DNA of 64,000 nucleotides from Blastomyces gilchristii SLH14081. Lineage: Eukaryota; Ascomycota; Eurotiomycetes; Onygenales; Ajellomycetaceae. A model generated the notes under the pieces. The model was not told the origin of the DNA. It was given only the letters and a program-made list of their open reading frames with translations, and did no database searches. The DNA is taken from the NCBI RefSeq assembly GCF_000003855.2, contig NW_003101681.1, positions 2,735,893 to 2,799,892 of the forward strand, given 5' to 3'. The position numbers were made by a program, and so were the translations under genes. Positions 24,070 through 35,833 of this stretch are shown piece by piece (within the stretch, counting starts at the first letter, position 1; each line of letters starts with the position of its first letter).

Positions 24070-24798
24070 CATAGGCAGCAAGGGTTTTGAACGGATTATA
24101 ATGAATGCTGGTTGGAGTTAGGCTTTTTCAATACCGTATATTTGTCATTTTTCATCTTCATTTGTCTTTTATTTAATAATATTTCTTGGACTCTCCAGGA
24201 GGAATTCGCGGATGATGTCTTGGTATCATTATATTGTACATTCAAATGGTCATGAATGGAAATAGAATTCCCCATGAACAAACACAGATACGTAATATTG
24301 ATGTCGAGCGAGATAGCTTGACACTTAAATGAACCTGTATGCCCGTCTTAGGCGTTGGATACACTATGCTCTAAGCATAGCCCTCGTATAAAACATCGGT
24401 TGAAACGCCCACGGTACGACTGCGATACCGGTGGCAGTCTTGCGTTTCGCCTGAAGGCACGGTGACCGTATTTCGAGACGTTCCGATACGTAGCTGGGGT
24501 AAACCACCCCCAGATTCGTGATTACGAAGATCCAACTAGGAGAGCTCTGGTATGTCACGCACGCTAACCTTTCCGGTCTTGGGTAAAATGGCCTAGGGAA
24601 GGTTGCGCCCACCCAACTCCACAAGCTGGATAGTGGAGTCTCGGTTTAATGTTCAGTTCCTGCGATGGCTGCAGGTTCGGTTCATCAAGAGTTCGGCGCA
24701 GATAACAGGTGGTCGAATGGCTGCCAGAAGCTGCGGAGATGTGACGCTCAATATGGACAGCTGTAAAAAAAAAAAACAGGATGTGAAATGGATCGCAT
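24070..24798. other. Gene-free convergent 3' region
   Basis: Lies between the orphan frame and the end of PRP38. An 86-codon minus frame (24624-24364) has no motif. An A-run lies at 24764-24775. I see no supported gene. Confidence 0.5.
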
Positions 24799-25551
24799 TC
24801 AGGCATCTTCGCCACGGCTGGATGCTTCCCCGCTGTCCTGGCTTCCATTTGAATCTCTATCAATATCCTCCAACTCCTCCGCCAACGGACTGATTCTTTC
24901 TTCAAGAATATCCAGATCCTCTAACTGAGTCCTCGAAGGCAACTTCCATAGACTCGTACCACATACGCGGTCCTTCGTAAGCAAATCGTCCACAAACTGA
25001 TCAATATACGTGAGCATAAAGCCGTCTTTTGTCCTCCTCTTCAGTTTCCGGTAATCCACCAACAGCGGCTCGAGAGTCCTGTATATATCCGCAGCATCAA
25101 AGGTAAGCCGGATATAAAAAGCCGCTAGCGCACGAAGATATTTGAAGTCTCCAACTGCTTTGACAACGCCATCATTAGCATCCTGTTCCTCCTCCAACCC
25201 ATTCCCTTCGCCACCCTCAACACGTTCATTTTCCGGGTCATGAAAGTTCAAATATTCCAACACTATATCTTTCTCTGGTGCAAGCTGGAGTAGCTTAAAG
25301 GCCAAACATAAGAATGGCGTTGGCTTTTGCGCAAGCCCGTATGTTCCCCCGATATAGGTAAGTTCCACGGCGCGATCGCAGAGAGTTGCAGCGTTGAGGC
25401 CGAAGCACTGTTCTTTCCAGTAGTATGAGTCGGTGATGCGATCACGAACGGCCTTTTCGAATAGTGTGGCAGGGTTAGCACCGCGGATTAAGGGCCCCGT
25501 GTAACCCCGATTGTCCAGCAGCGCACTGGCGTCGGCGCGGTGATATGACAT
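24799..25551 (-). CDS. PRP38: Pre-mRNA-splicing factor Prp38
   Basis: An intronless frame of 250 aa with the ATG at 25551. It matches the Prp38 family over its whole length: RDRITDSYYWKEQCFGLNA near residues 37-55, YIGGTYGLAQKPTPFLCLAFKLLQL, KDIVLEYLNF, DFKYLRALAAFYIRLTF, DIYRTLEPLLVDYRKL and FMLTYIDQFVDDLL. The C-terminal 45 residues are acidic and Ser/Glu-rich. Prp38 is a U4/U6.U5 tri-snRNP protein needed for spliceosome activation in the nucleus. An acidic insert near residues 110-125 is not conserved in the family. It is divergent to the GT8-like gene, with about 510 bp between start codons. Confidence 0.95.
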   Translation of the reverse strand: MSYHRADASALLDNRGYTGPLIRGANPATLFEKAVRDRITDSYYWKEQCFGLNAATLCDRAVELTYIGGTYGLAQKPTPFLCLAFKLLQLAPEKDIVLEYLNFHDPENERVEGGEGNGLEEEQDANDGVVKAVGDFKYLRALAAFYIRLTFDAADIYRTLEPLLVDYRKLKRRTKDGFMLTYIDQFVDDLLTKDRVCGTSLWKLPSRTQLEDLDILEERISPLAEELEDIDRDSNGSQDSGEASSRGEDA

Positions 25552-26060
25552 TGTCGGCCTTGAGAGAGAGTCGTCAAGGTTGTGCTAATGGTTTCGCAAG
25601 AAACTGACGGAGAAAAAGGGCATCTCTAAGAATAGTACCTTGTAGTATATTGTTAATACGTAGTCGTAGGGAATTACGCTGTGTTTTGAAGCTTTTTGTA
25701 TATGGAGTGGTGTTTTCTGTGCTTTTAACGAAGCTCATCGTAGCCGTATCACGTGCCGTTTCGGGTTTCTACGCTTCGATACTTATCGATAAGGTTGCCC
25801 CCGCAACAGGAAAACTGAAAACACCGTCCCGCTTGGACTGATGTCGTCAGATTGCCCCCCTTGGCTGGTGTCTTGCGGAGGCAGCCCTCTCTCTGGTTAT
25901 TATTCATTTATATTTATTGATATTTAGCAGACCTGGAGAGAAAATCTTTGCCTATAACATTACCGATCCACCACTTGCTGAATGAAAGCTTCATGGCTCA
26001 ACAGAAGAGCGATGGTATCCCTCAGTTTTGCCGCATTTTCGACCTAAGTTACAGTTGACC
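25552..26060. promoter_or_regulatory. Divergent promoter of PRP38 and the GT8-like gene
   Basis: The 509 bp between two divergent start codons must hold both promoters. A 63-codon frame inside it has no motif. No specific binding site is claimed. Confidence 0.5.
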
Positions 26061-27203
26061 ATGGTGCTCCTCACGTCTTCGGGTATCTCCCTTGCAATAT
26101 CAACGTCTATCATTGGCTTATTTACCCTTCTTCTATTTTTATCAGGCTATGTGCTGCAGCAACAGTCAGTCCGAGGTATGCAAGCCGCCCTCAGCCCTAC
26201 CGCGCCAACCCATCCAGCATCGCGCCCCTATCCTGTAGCAGGAGGCTCACCTGCTGGCGCATATGTTATTGTCAATCAAGGGAAAGAGGCATTCTCCAGC
26301 CCTGATGTTGTTGTAACAGACAGTGGTGATACAGGAGAAGGAAGAGACGGAGAGCTAGGGGAGTCCTCGGGCTATGAGGGGATGAATTCACGGCAATATG
26401 ATCAAGGAAGCAATTATGGACAAAAGCATAAACAAGTATATCTTCAAATGGTATCAAGACCCAGCGTGTCGGGTATCTGCTCGAGTCTTCTATTCTTTAA
26501 AACGCTCGCCTCTCAGAGCAAGATCACGACAGATAAAGTTTTTCTTTACCCCAAATCGTGGGACAACAACGCGCCAACCAGAAGTATCGTGGAGGCGTTA
26601 AGCACCCTCAAAAACCACCAAGACGTATATGACATAATTATACATGCCATCGACATGACGGATCCCAACTACCACTTCCCATCCAACACCAAACTCCTCA
26701 GCAAAGCCTCGCATAAATTAACTCACTACGAAAAGATCTTCTTCACCCGCTCCCCCGGCATGCTTCTCAATGCCTCAAAACTCAACCAACTATTCTTCTC
26801 CGAACCACCCACATTTTCATCCTCGTCCTCATCTTCATATTCACCATTGTCGTCATGGAAGAAGAGAAGAAAACCGAACGACAATTCACAGACCGATATG
26901 TGGGTGCCAACCCGCCTATCAACCATGAACGCGGACCTTCCCTATGCGTTCCTCGTCACAACAGACCATGACTCCTCGGGCCGTGTTTCTATAAGATCAC
27001 ACGTCCCGATTCCATCTGTTAAACAGTCATTGATCGTTCCAGCAATACCTAGATTCCCAGCCGAGAGAGTCACGGAGCTACATCCCGCCTATGTGTTCTT
27101 TGACAAAAGTAAGAATCAAATGAGGGAAATGGGCACTGTGTATTATCAGGAATGGAAGAAGCAGGTGCATGATGCCTGCCAGGGGATTGAAATTAATGAT
27201 TGA
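26061..27203 (+). CDS. Hypothetical type II membrane protein, GT8-like (glycogenin fold), probably catalytically altered
   Basis: A single exon of 380 aa starting at the ATG at 26061; the frame opens further upstream only at non-ATG codons. Residues about 8-33 are a signal-anchor helix. A low-complexity stem follows, then VFLYPKSWDN and a KLLSKASHKLTHYEKIFFTRSPGMLLNASKLNQLFF stretch (split here for length only by its residues 212-246). The order and spacing resemble fungal GT8-like Golgi glycosyltransferases, in which 'YDRVLYLDSD...L.xxDELF' carries the metal-binding DxD. Here the DxD place reads TRSP (about residues 229-232), so metal binding should be lost. A Ser-rich insert lies at about 251-265. 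The family call is inference from pattern only; the protein may be an inactive relative or something else. Confidence 0.6.
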   Translation: MVLLTSSGISLAISTSIIGLFTLLLFLSGYVLQQQSVRGMQAALSPTAPTHPASRPYPVAGGSPAGAYVIVNQGKEAFSSPDVVVTDSGDTGEGRDGELGESSGYEGMNSRQYDQGSNYGQKHKQVYLQMVSRPSVSGICSSLLFFKTLASQSKITTDKVFLYPKSWDNNAPTRSIVEALSTLKNHQDVYDIIIHAIDMTDPNYHFPSNTKLLSKASHKLTHYEKIFFTRSPGMLLNASKLNQLFFSEPPTFSSSSSSSYSPLSSWKKRRKPNDNSQTDMWVPTRLSTMNADLPYAFLVTTDHDSSGRVSIRSHVPIPSVKQSLIVPAIPRFPAERVTELHPAYVFFDKSKNQMREMGTVYYQEWKKQVHDACQGIEIND

Positions 27204-28142
27204 TGTACTTATCTGGGAAATTTTGTGAATTTTTGGATCGGCGTTTAGCGTGCAAATGGGTGGTTTGTGTTTATGGTTGTCTTCGCATTTTGCATATTTC
27301 CGCTTGTCTCTTTTCTTTTTTCTTTTTCTTTTTCTTTTTCTTTCTTTTTTTTCCCAATATCTCGCCGGCTTGGCTTGAGTGTATGTGTATCTGAATTCAC
27401 CTTTACTTGGACATTACTGTATGATATACGTTGTTGGGTATGATTCCCCTTGAAACCTGACCTTTTTAGACTGCAAGTTAAAATTTTCCAGGCGCAGTTT
27501 ATTCTACATTTGTTCGTCACTGAAACGCAATCAATTGGGCTCTTCGGCTGAAACGCTCTGTTACGCTCTGTTGTATGAGTTCTAATTGAAAGACAAAACT
27601 ATGAATACATCAATTACATCAGCGTGGCATATTATTTTCGGCTTAACAAAACCTGTTGATAGATTCGAATCCCCTGCCACTTGTTGATTAACACTCCCTC
27701 CAAACATTCCAAGGAAGAGCTGCCCAATATCCCAGCGCCAGTTCCATAAGTCATTCCCACACCAACCCCGCCAACATGTCATAAAACAAAAGCCATTGAA
27801 AGGTGGGAAGCTCTCGTTGGGCAATGTACAGCGATGGTAGCACTGACGTTGTTCGCTCACAGCTAAAAGCTAGGGCTTTTCAAAATCCCGCCACATGAAA
27901 CAATGAGAGGCCATTCCAAAATGATTGATTCCCGACAGGATAGAAATAAAAGAAAAGGGGGTATAATAATAGGTATGAAAAAAGCACAGCGAAAAGCCCG
28001 CTTAGACGTACAGCATATAGGAATTGGGGCGGTATAATAAAACGCTTCAGAAATGAAATGCCAGGTGATGTATAGCGTTGAAAGATGCGTAGGGGGTTTC
28101 TGGAGCCTTCTAGAAATATCCAAGGAATAGAGATTAATATGA
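27204..28142. other. Convergent 3' region between the GT8-like gene and SPT8
   Basis: Holds a TTTTTC-rich tract (about 27309-27352). A 92-codon minus frame (27860-27582) has no recognisable domain. No supported gene. Confidence 0.5.
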
Positions 28143-30198
28143 TTAGAGGACTCCTATCTCATACCCAAGCAGAACTTCCGTATTGGCTCCTTCCCAGCCC
28201 CGGTTACCGCCGGTGGATATCATATACCGACATGCCGCATCCATGTACAGCTGCGAAACAACTCCGGTGCGATGCCCCGGAACAATGAGGAAGGGCACAC
28301 TTGAACGGCTCGAAGACTGATCGCTTTTGAGATCATACAGGCGAAGAATATCGTACGAAGCACTATTTAGACATGGTTAGCAAATTAAAGTCAAAACATG
28401 TTAAGGGAATGATATGTTCATCCTAGAAGGTGATGAGCTTGGCTTCATAGAGGAACCGGAGACATACCAGATTAGATGTCTACCGTTTGGCATTGCTTTG
28501 ACGGCAGAAACTGGGCCGCTTCCCTGGGGGAATTTAAACGTCCGTTCGGCACTGCGGAGGCCTTTATGCAGGCTGAATTCTTCTACGGTACCGTTGCGCC
28601 GTCCGGCATAGATATAGTTCCCATCTGGCGACCAACATGCATTCATGCACCACGGGGGAGCGTTTCGAGAAACGATCTTGGCAATCGGGTTTGGTTGTCG
28701 TCTGTCCCAGACTCGTATTGTGCCGTCAATCGACGCAGAGAAAAATGTAGTGTCTGATGTTATGTCTGAGGTTTCATCTGAAGAAGCTTCGGTTTTATCT
28801 TGGCTTGCTGGCGCACGTTCCAAATCATCGGCGTGAGAACCCCCCAGGGTTTCAGAAGATACACCATTCGGCAAAGTCTCAACTGCAGTGGCTGAAGATG
28901 GGCCCGTTTGATCTTCCTTTTCCGACCCCATGTCATCTGTATGTTGACTACCTGAGACACCGTTTGGCTGAGTAGTAGGTATATCCATTCCATGCTTATC
29001 ATCTTCGGGTTGCTGAACACCGTTCGCAAGAGCCTGGGAAAACTCATCATCTTCGTCTATCGCGAAAGCGCCACCAGACGGCGCTTCAGTTTCACCTCCA
29101 TCTCCGTCTCCAAAAAGTGAATCGGTCCCGAAAAGAGAATCCGCCGGCGAACCGGCGCCTTGGTTCGTATTAGCACCTTCGGCTTGCCGCGCTGCAATTG
29201 CCCCACTTTGGTAGGCAAAACTGGAAGTGTCATTGGCTTGGGTATTAGATGAGTATGTTCCGTTCGTCAGAGGAGGCTCCCCACTCTCTTGTGGTACAGG
29301 TACATTAGATTCCGGGCGTATTTCAATGGAGGATATCTGTCCTGCACTCGCCCCGAAAGTTCGCCTTGGTTGCCCAACATTTAAGTCCCAGTCATGTATT
29401 CTTTTATCCCAGCTTCCTGAGATCAGTGACCGTTCATCTGACGTGAGGGATAGTACTGAAACTGCTGAGGTATGTTGCTGGAGAAGGGCTATTTCCTTGC
29501 CCTCGTCGTGACGGACGGACTGCAATCTAATACTCCCGGATTCGAGACCGGAAAGTAGCCACAGCCCTTGGCTGTGAGAGGCAAGAGAGTAAACTGGCGA
29601 CAGCGCGGTCCCATCCATATTTTCCCAATACGTCATTAAAACGCCCGCCTTTACAACGCTATCCACAAACGGATGCCTTTGCGCAACCGTCAACATCAAT
29701 TTGCTGTTGATGGAATCTACCCAGTTGAATTTTCGCACGTATCCGTCCGTACCCCCACTAAATACCCATCTCATGTCCGCCGTTGCTGTGACCGCATTAA
29801 TCGAAGTGCTGTGTGGGGCAGCGGTGGTTGGAACAATATCATAAGTGGAAGCAGTGAGCGCCTCTGGGCGCACCACTGGGCGTAGTGGAAGAGATGAATC
29901 GGAGACGGCATTGTTGGTAGGAGAAGCGGATGTTAAAAGGACTTGGGGATTCTGTTGGCTTGCTGCGACAGTCTGAGTATCAGAAACAATGCTAGAATTG
30001 GAGGGACTTTCGGGATCTGGCTCCGGGCCGACGTCCTCCATGTCCCCCGTTGTATCGTCCATGTCATTGTCGGAGCTACCATCTTGCGACCCTAGATAAA
30101 GCGATATTAGATCTAGGACAGCAATACCGAAAGCGCCAACGGGCATATCCCTCACCTGCTATATCGCGATCGTCGTCATCGTCCCCAATTGACGGCAT
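28143..30198 (-). CDS. SPT8: SAGA complex subunit Spt8 (WD40 protein)
   Basis: Three minus-strand exons join in phase: 30198-30156, 30091-28468 and 28362-28143, giving 628 aa. The first exon encodes an acidic start (MPSIGDDDDDRDIAG) and is followed by a Ser/Asp-rich N-terminus. WD40 repeats start near residue 100 (DMRWVFSGGTDGYVRKFNW, then SLTSDERSLISGSWDKRIHDWDL). A long acidic low-complexity insert (about residues 320-500) interrupts the propeller before FFSASIDGTIRVWDRRQ. The last exon adds CASYDILRLYDL and a C-terminal TGGNRGWEGANTEVLLGYEI block diagnostic of Spt8. Spt8 binds TBP and is part of the SAGA co-activator in the nucleus. Without the last exon the protein would end in a spurious tail, so this 3' join matters. 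Confidence 0.93.
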
Positions 30199-32361
30199 CT
30201 TGATGTTAGTTATCACTAACCAACTTTTTTATGCCGAGCTGAGGTGATTCGCTTCGCCCGGCGATCCAGACCGGTGTCGCGAGTTGGGGCCGCAATGAGG
30301 CTGACGGTACGGAATTAGTAAAAGCTATTGACAAAATTATTCGTATACTGAAACGCAATAAAAAGCTGTAGTAGTTCTAGCAGCATAAATGCGTTTTGGA
30401 TCATACTATAACGTCTAAGCATTTCCACTACGGCGGCCCATAGCTCCCAGTTTCACAAGCCATCTAAAACGCACCGTACTATGGATACTTGGCCCTGACT
30501 AATACGGTCTAACTAGTTACCTTTAACATTAGCACCGAGGTTCGACTTTACTTGATTTTCTAACCATGCAATTACATATATGCCCTAACCAGCATCTGAT
30601 CTAGCTAACTAATGGATTTTTATTACTTTCTTTAATCTTATCTCAATATTAGATTCTGAATTAAAATACTGACCATCTTGCACGTATAACCGTGCATATA
30701 CTAAATCTATATAACAGGGCGGCAGTTTCCAGATCAGATGTAGCTAAGTTTCTCTAATGGGATGTAAGTTTTATACTCCCTCAGGGTCATCATATCAATC
30801 ACAATCCAACTGAAACTCAGCAGGACAAGTATCAACAAATACCAGCCTACCTACATGCAGGTACAAAGATACCTTTTAGCAAGGCCAAAGCCTCTCCCAC
30901 TTGTCTTGATCGATCGCCATTTCCTTCCATTCTTCGCATTCATTATGCCTGCATCCCTGAAATTTAGAAACTCGACAAGAAGATTAGTGGAAACGGATGA
31001 GCTTAATCCAGACGGACGTCAACGACTGCACCTGTGATCAATAACCTTTGCCGTTTTTACAAGCAATATCGCGATTCAGAAGTGCAACCTTCTGAACCGC
31101 GTGAGCTTCCATCATGAGACTTTGTTGTTTTCGGCTGGACTACCTGTATTCTTCAAGCAGATGGAGAACTTTGGTATTAGGCCCTGCACAGTTTCTGGCA
31201 AGACTGTCAATTCCGGGGATATTTCAATGAAGTCATCTCACGCCTTGGAAATGACATTGCAGAATCATCCTATCGACTGACAAAGTGGTCTCTGCGGATG
31301 GCTACCGTATAACAATGCCACAGGGAGAAAAGGTCGCCTCTGCTACGTGTCGAACAACTAACTCATTTGTGCCTATTCTTAGGGATATTTATAGGACAGC
31401 TAGCTAGGGGTATGCTTACATGGATGAACTTCAGCGAGGTCATAACCTAGTTGACCGCTTCCAGTGGAAATCTGAAAATGGCTTACGGCTAGTTTCTGCA
31501 ATATTGACTCTGTTCAGTCTGTCAGCCCAGCAATACTTCCATGTGCTACCTTGCAATGCAATGCAAACAAGCAGTCCTCTGAATGGTGTTTTAGAAAGTC
31601 TAGAATCATCACAGTGGGCGCTCACTCATTACTATCAAGGAGGGAGTTTGTGCAACCTGTCATTGCGGTCAAAGAGGTACAGACTAATGATGAGCTGCAA
31701 GATGCAGCATTACTTGTCTATGTGAATTCTTTTCAACTTGTTTGAAATAAACTACCGTCTTCGAATACGTACTTGTAGATTCTAGGAACACCCATAGAAA
31801 TGTAATTTTATAAAAATAAGTGATGGGCTGGCCCGGCTCTCAGTATATTTTATAACTAAATTAATATAGCCAACAAAAATATTCTGATTAATTCATTGTG
31901 ATTTCAGGGCTGTGGAGGGCGCTGTAGCAACCAACCTGAAATAACAAAATTTTCACATCGTTTAGTTCCCCTTGTTTACTGTTTCAACTACCCACACATC
32001 TCTTCAGGTTAATCAGGCTTCTTTGGTTTTTTACTCCTAGAAAGCGTGTTCTCAATCTTCAGTGCCTTTACCCTCATGGTTAATTGCGACTTTTGTCGTG
32101 TCTTCTTCAAATTGTGACTTTTCTGCAAGGCCGGCAACGTATTCACTATCGTTTAGATGAAGCAATGTCTTCATTCTTCCGAGGTCAGCCTAACTTAATA
32201 ACCTTTCATCACCTGTTCCCCTTTGGTGCATATATATATATATATATATACGGCACAATCTGGCCAGAAAAGGGGAAATATAGTTATGTCCACAAAGCTT
32301 AAATATTTAGAGCGCCGCTAAGAATCGCTGGACCAAGGCTAACTAACTCAAGTAAGCAGAT
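30199..32361. other. AT-rich gene-free stretch between SPT8 and the helicase gene
   Basis: Divergent intergenic stretch of 2.2 kb. It is AT-rich between 30300 and 30750 and 31740-31900, with a (TA)n tract at about 32229-32251. The longest frames (60-101 codons) have no motifs. It may include a decayed element. The 3' part has CTAACTAACTCAAGTAAGCAG, a strong branch-point and acceptor pair ending at 32359, which suggests an upstream leader exon for the helicase gene. Confidence 0.45.
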
Positions 32362-35300
32362 ATGAAAGCCCGGAGACTAAACCCCTCGCGTCTGCCAGGC
32401 CCAAAGGTCTCTTTAAACAAGGACATCCAGGCGTACATCGAGGAGACTCGACGTGCGGCCGCGGGCGATACCTGGACGGCGAAGCCAGAGCTTCCCACCA
32501 CTAATGAAATCCTGGGGATCGACGAAATCGGCGATCATGTCGACTTGGTCGCCAACAAAATTCAAGGCCCATGGCCGTCAACTGACATGTACCTGAAGGC
32601 TCATTATGACCTTCTCAGAGAAGATGCAGTTGCTTCGCTAAGGGATGCAGTGGCTTATGTGAAAGAAGATCCACGCATGAAGGATTCCATAAATGTTTGT
32701 ATCTACGAAAAGGTAATCCGTTTTTGTTAGGTCCTATTCCGTTCCCACATGTAACAATACCTTAGCTAATATATGGATTTACTAGGTGTACATCGTTGGG
32801 GTTACTTGTGCAGATGCAGGCGTAGCGATGAAGCTTACCTTTTCTACTGCTCGTGCTGGAAAGAATATCGTATGGGAGTACTCCCCCAGGCTAACTACAG
32901 GCACCATCGTCGCACTGACGCCGGCGAATGACATGTTCAAATCGAAATGTATCGTCGCTGTCGTTGCTGCTAGGCCTCTGGATGAGTTGAAAAAGACCCC
33001 TTCTGAAATAGATATATTTTATGCGCGAGCCGAGGATGCGGAATTCGACCCTCAGATGGAGTTTGTTATGGTCGAAGCTAGGAGCGGCTACTACGAAGCA
33101 TCACGGCATACATTAACTGCCTTGCAGAAAATGGCAAGGGAAGGGTGCGTAAATTCGTTCATTCTTATGATTACGTGCGTAATGATAGTTGTATCTGCTG
33201 ACAGTTTAAAAGCTTCCCATTCTCTGAATATCTGTGTGATCTTCAGCCTAATATTGAACCTCCGGAATACATCAAGTTGAATCCCTTCGTTGACATGTCA
33301 GCTACCTCAATCGATGAAGGCGATGCAAAAATAGATGTTCTTAACAACTGGCCATCTTCCCCTGAATCTCTAGACTCGTCTCAATGGAACGCCTTGCGCC
33401 AAATTCTCACGAAGAGATTGGCTATCGTACAAGGTCCACCAGGAACTGGCAAAACTCATGTCTCTGTCATTGCATTGAAGGTGCTACTTTCAACCCTACC
33501 TTCCACTGACCCACCAATCATTATCGCAGCGCAGACCAACCACGCGCTGGACCAGTTGCTTCGCCATGTTGCACAGTTCGAGATGAATTATGTTCGGCTT
33601 GGTGGAAGAAGTGCGGATTTGGATATAAAGAAGCGGACTATATTCGAGTTAAGGAAAGCTAACCCTGTCCCGACAATCCCCGGTGGCTTATTTGGCCCAT
33701 CCAAGAAGCGGTTAAAGGAGATCGCGGAAACTATCTTTAAGCTATTCGAGCCATTTGCTCCAGTCGACTCTAAATCACCCCTACCGGCAGCGCTGTTGCT
33801 CAAACTGAATATCATTACCCAATCGCAGTATGACTCTTTAGTAAAAGGAGCTGAGGGATGGGTTCACGGAGGCGATCAAGTGGAACCTCTTGCTGCCTGG
33901 CTCGGAGATAGCAAGGTTAAATTCAATGTGGTTTACCAACCGAATAATTTTGGCTTTGTTGAAGATGAAATTGATCTGGAATATGAGCAGCTTAAGGAAC
34001 TTGAGCTCGAACAAGGCATCGATGAGGAGGACGCTGAAAGTTTGAGAGGGCCATACATGGCATTGATGGAACAGGTTAAAGGATGCAGCCTTTCCGCAAC
34101 AGCAGTAGACGCTTTGCGAGCCCGACTTTTAAAGCAAGACGATCTCTGGAAAGTTTCTCCGCGTGACCGTGGTGGAATTTACTCGATATTCCAAAAGCTT
34201 GCGAAGGAAGCCATCCAAGAATCTTTCCGATCCTTAGCGAAGAGATATGAAGTGGCTGCTGAGAATCTCAAAACCGGGAAATGGGAGTTAAATTCCACCA
34301 TTCTTCAATCTGCAAGGTTAGTGGGCATGACGACAACAGGCCTGAGCAAATATCGCGCACTTATTTCAAGCATAAAGCCCAAGATAATCATGATTGAAGA
34401 GGCTGCTGAGGTGACAGAAGCCCCCATTGCTGCAGCCTGCATAAAGTCATTGGAGCACCTTATCCTCATTGGCGATCATAAACAGCTCCAGGGCACCTGT
34501 GCAGTCAGAGAGCTAGAAGGAGAGCCGTTTTTCTTGCAGGTGTCATTGTTTGAGCGACTTGTGCATAATGGAATAGAGTTCAAAACGCTGACGAAGCAGC
34601 GGCGTATGGCACCAGAAATCCGAAGGATCTTGGCCCCCATATATGATGATCTGGAGGACCATCCGTCCGTGGTAGACAGACACGCCGTTCCTGGAATGGG
34701 TGGAGTTAACTCGTTCTTCTTCTGCCATGATTGGCCTGAGTCTTCTGATAGCTTGCTCTCCAAGTACAATGATCGTGAAGCACGCATGGTTGTCGGATTT
34801 TTCATCTATCTCCACCTCAACGGAGTTGAAGTACAGGACATAACCGTTTTAACCTTTTACAACGGGCAGCGGAAGAAGATCCTGAAAGCTTTACGAGACA
34901 TTCGTTTACTGCAGGGGCAGTATATTAAGGTATCCACGGTTGATTCATATCAAGGAGAGGAAAATGAAATTGTACTGCTCTCCTTGGTTCGGAGCAATGA
35001 GAATAGCGGAAACATGGGCTTCCTTGCCGTTGAAAACCGAGTGTGCGTTGCTCTATCGCGGGCAAAGCGGGGGTTCTATATTTTTGGGAACGCAGAGTTT
35101 CTTGCCGTGTCCAACCCGCTTTGGTGGGAGGTTGTGCAAATTGTCAATTGCAGCCCGAGGAGGATCGGATATCACGTTCCGGCGACCTGTGCCAACCACC
35201 AGACCAAAATGTATATCGCACAGGCAGAGAAATGGTCGTTGACTGACGGAGGCTGTTCCTTAAAGTGTGATCAGAAATTGAAGTGCGGCCATGACTGCCC

Positions 35301-35833
35301 GCTTCGCTGCCACGTGTGAGTCCCTCCAATGAACTCGCGCTTCCTTAACCAATCTACTGACAAATAACGGTTACAGCGTATCACATTCACAAGTTAAATG
35401 CCAACAGCCCTGCAGCCAACTTCTCCCTTGTGGTCACCCCTGTGTTGAAATCTGCGATTTCCCCTGCAAATGCCAGCACGGCGAATGCTCTATCCTAAAC
35501 GAAGGTTTCCGCGCGGGAGAAAATGCGCTACCACCTACACCTACCAACGCCCCTCCTAACACCGAGGCACACGCAGACTTCATCAAGAACTACCAAGACT
35601 ATTCGAACGGGGGAGCCATACAGGACGATGCACGCCTTGCCTCAATAGAGCGGATCATAATCGAGCAGGAGAAAAACGACAAGGCACCTCCTCCCCCGCT
35701 TGGTAGGAACGTCGTCCCAGGTGTTGACGAACCTTCGCTGCCTATCTTGATGGAAAATGCGGTTCTGCCAGTTCGACAGGCTGGTAATGCACCGCTGCAC
35801 CAGAAATACGTACAGTATTATTCACCCGGGTGA
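32362..35833 (+). CDS. ZNFX1/Hrr1-like SF1 RNA helicase with NFX1-type zinc fingers
   Basis: Four exons join in phase: 32362-32712, 32786-33144, 33213-35315 and 35377-35833, giving 1089 aa. Motifs in order are an N-terminal ZNFX1-like region, Walker A GPPGTGKT (about 311-318), IEEAAE (DEAA-type box, about 631), GDHKQL, QRRM, STVDSYQGEENEIV and VALSRAKRG (about 849), then Cys/His-rich NFX1-type fingers (CGHDCPLRC, CGHPCVEIC, about 920-1000). These define the Upf1-like SF1 helicases related to animal ZNFX1 and fission yeast Hrr1, which acts with RNA-dependent RNA polymerase in RNAi-directed silencing. A tiny first exon (32165-32183) could splice in frame and add MSSFFRD. The N-terminal CCCH finger seen in some fungal relatives is absent. 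The last 110 residues are low complexity. Confidence 0.88.

Noticed and set aside
27655..27690. GATTCGAATCCC string resembling a tRNA T loop
   Set aside because: The flanking bases do not pair into a T stem and no other tRNA arms are nearby.
27582..27860. Trp/Gly-rich minus frame of 92 codons
   Set aside because: No recognisable domain, no splice-consistent extension; lies in the 3' region of SPT8.
31420..31745. Two overlapping plus frames of 64-101 codons in the SPT8-helicase spacer
   Set aside because: No motif, no plausible introns, and they sit in AT-rich DNA with recurrent stops.
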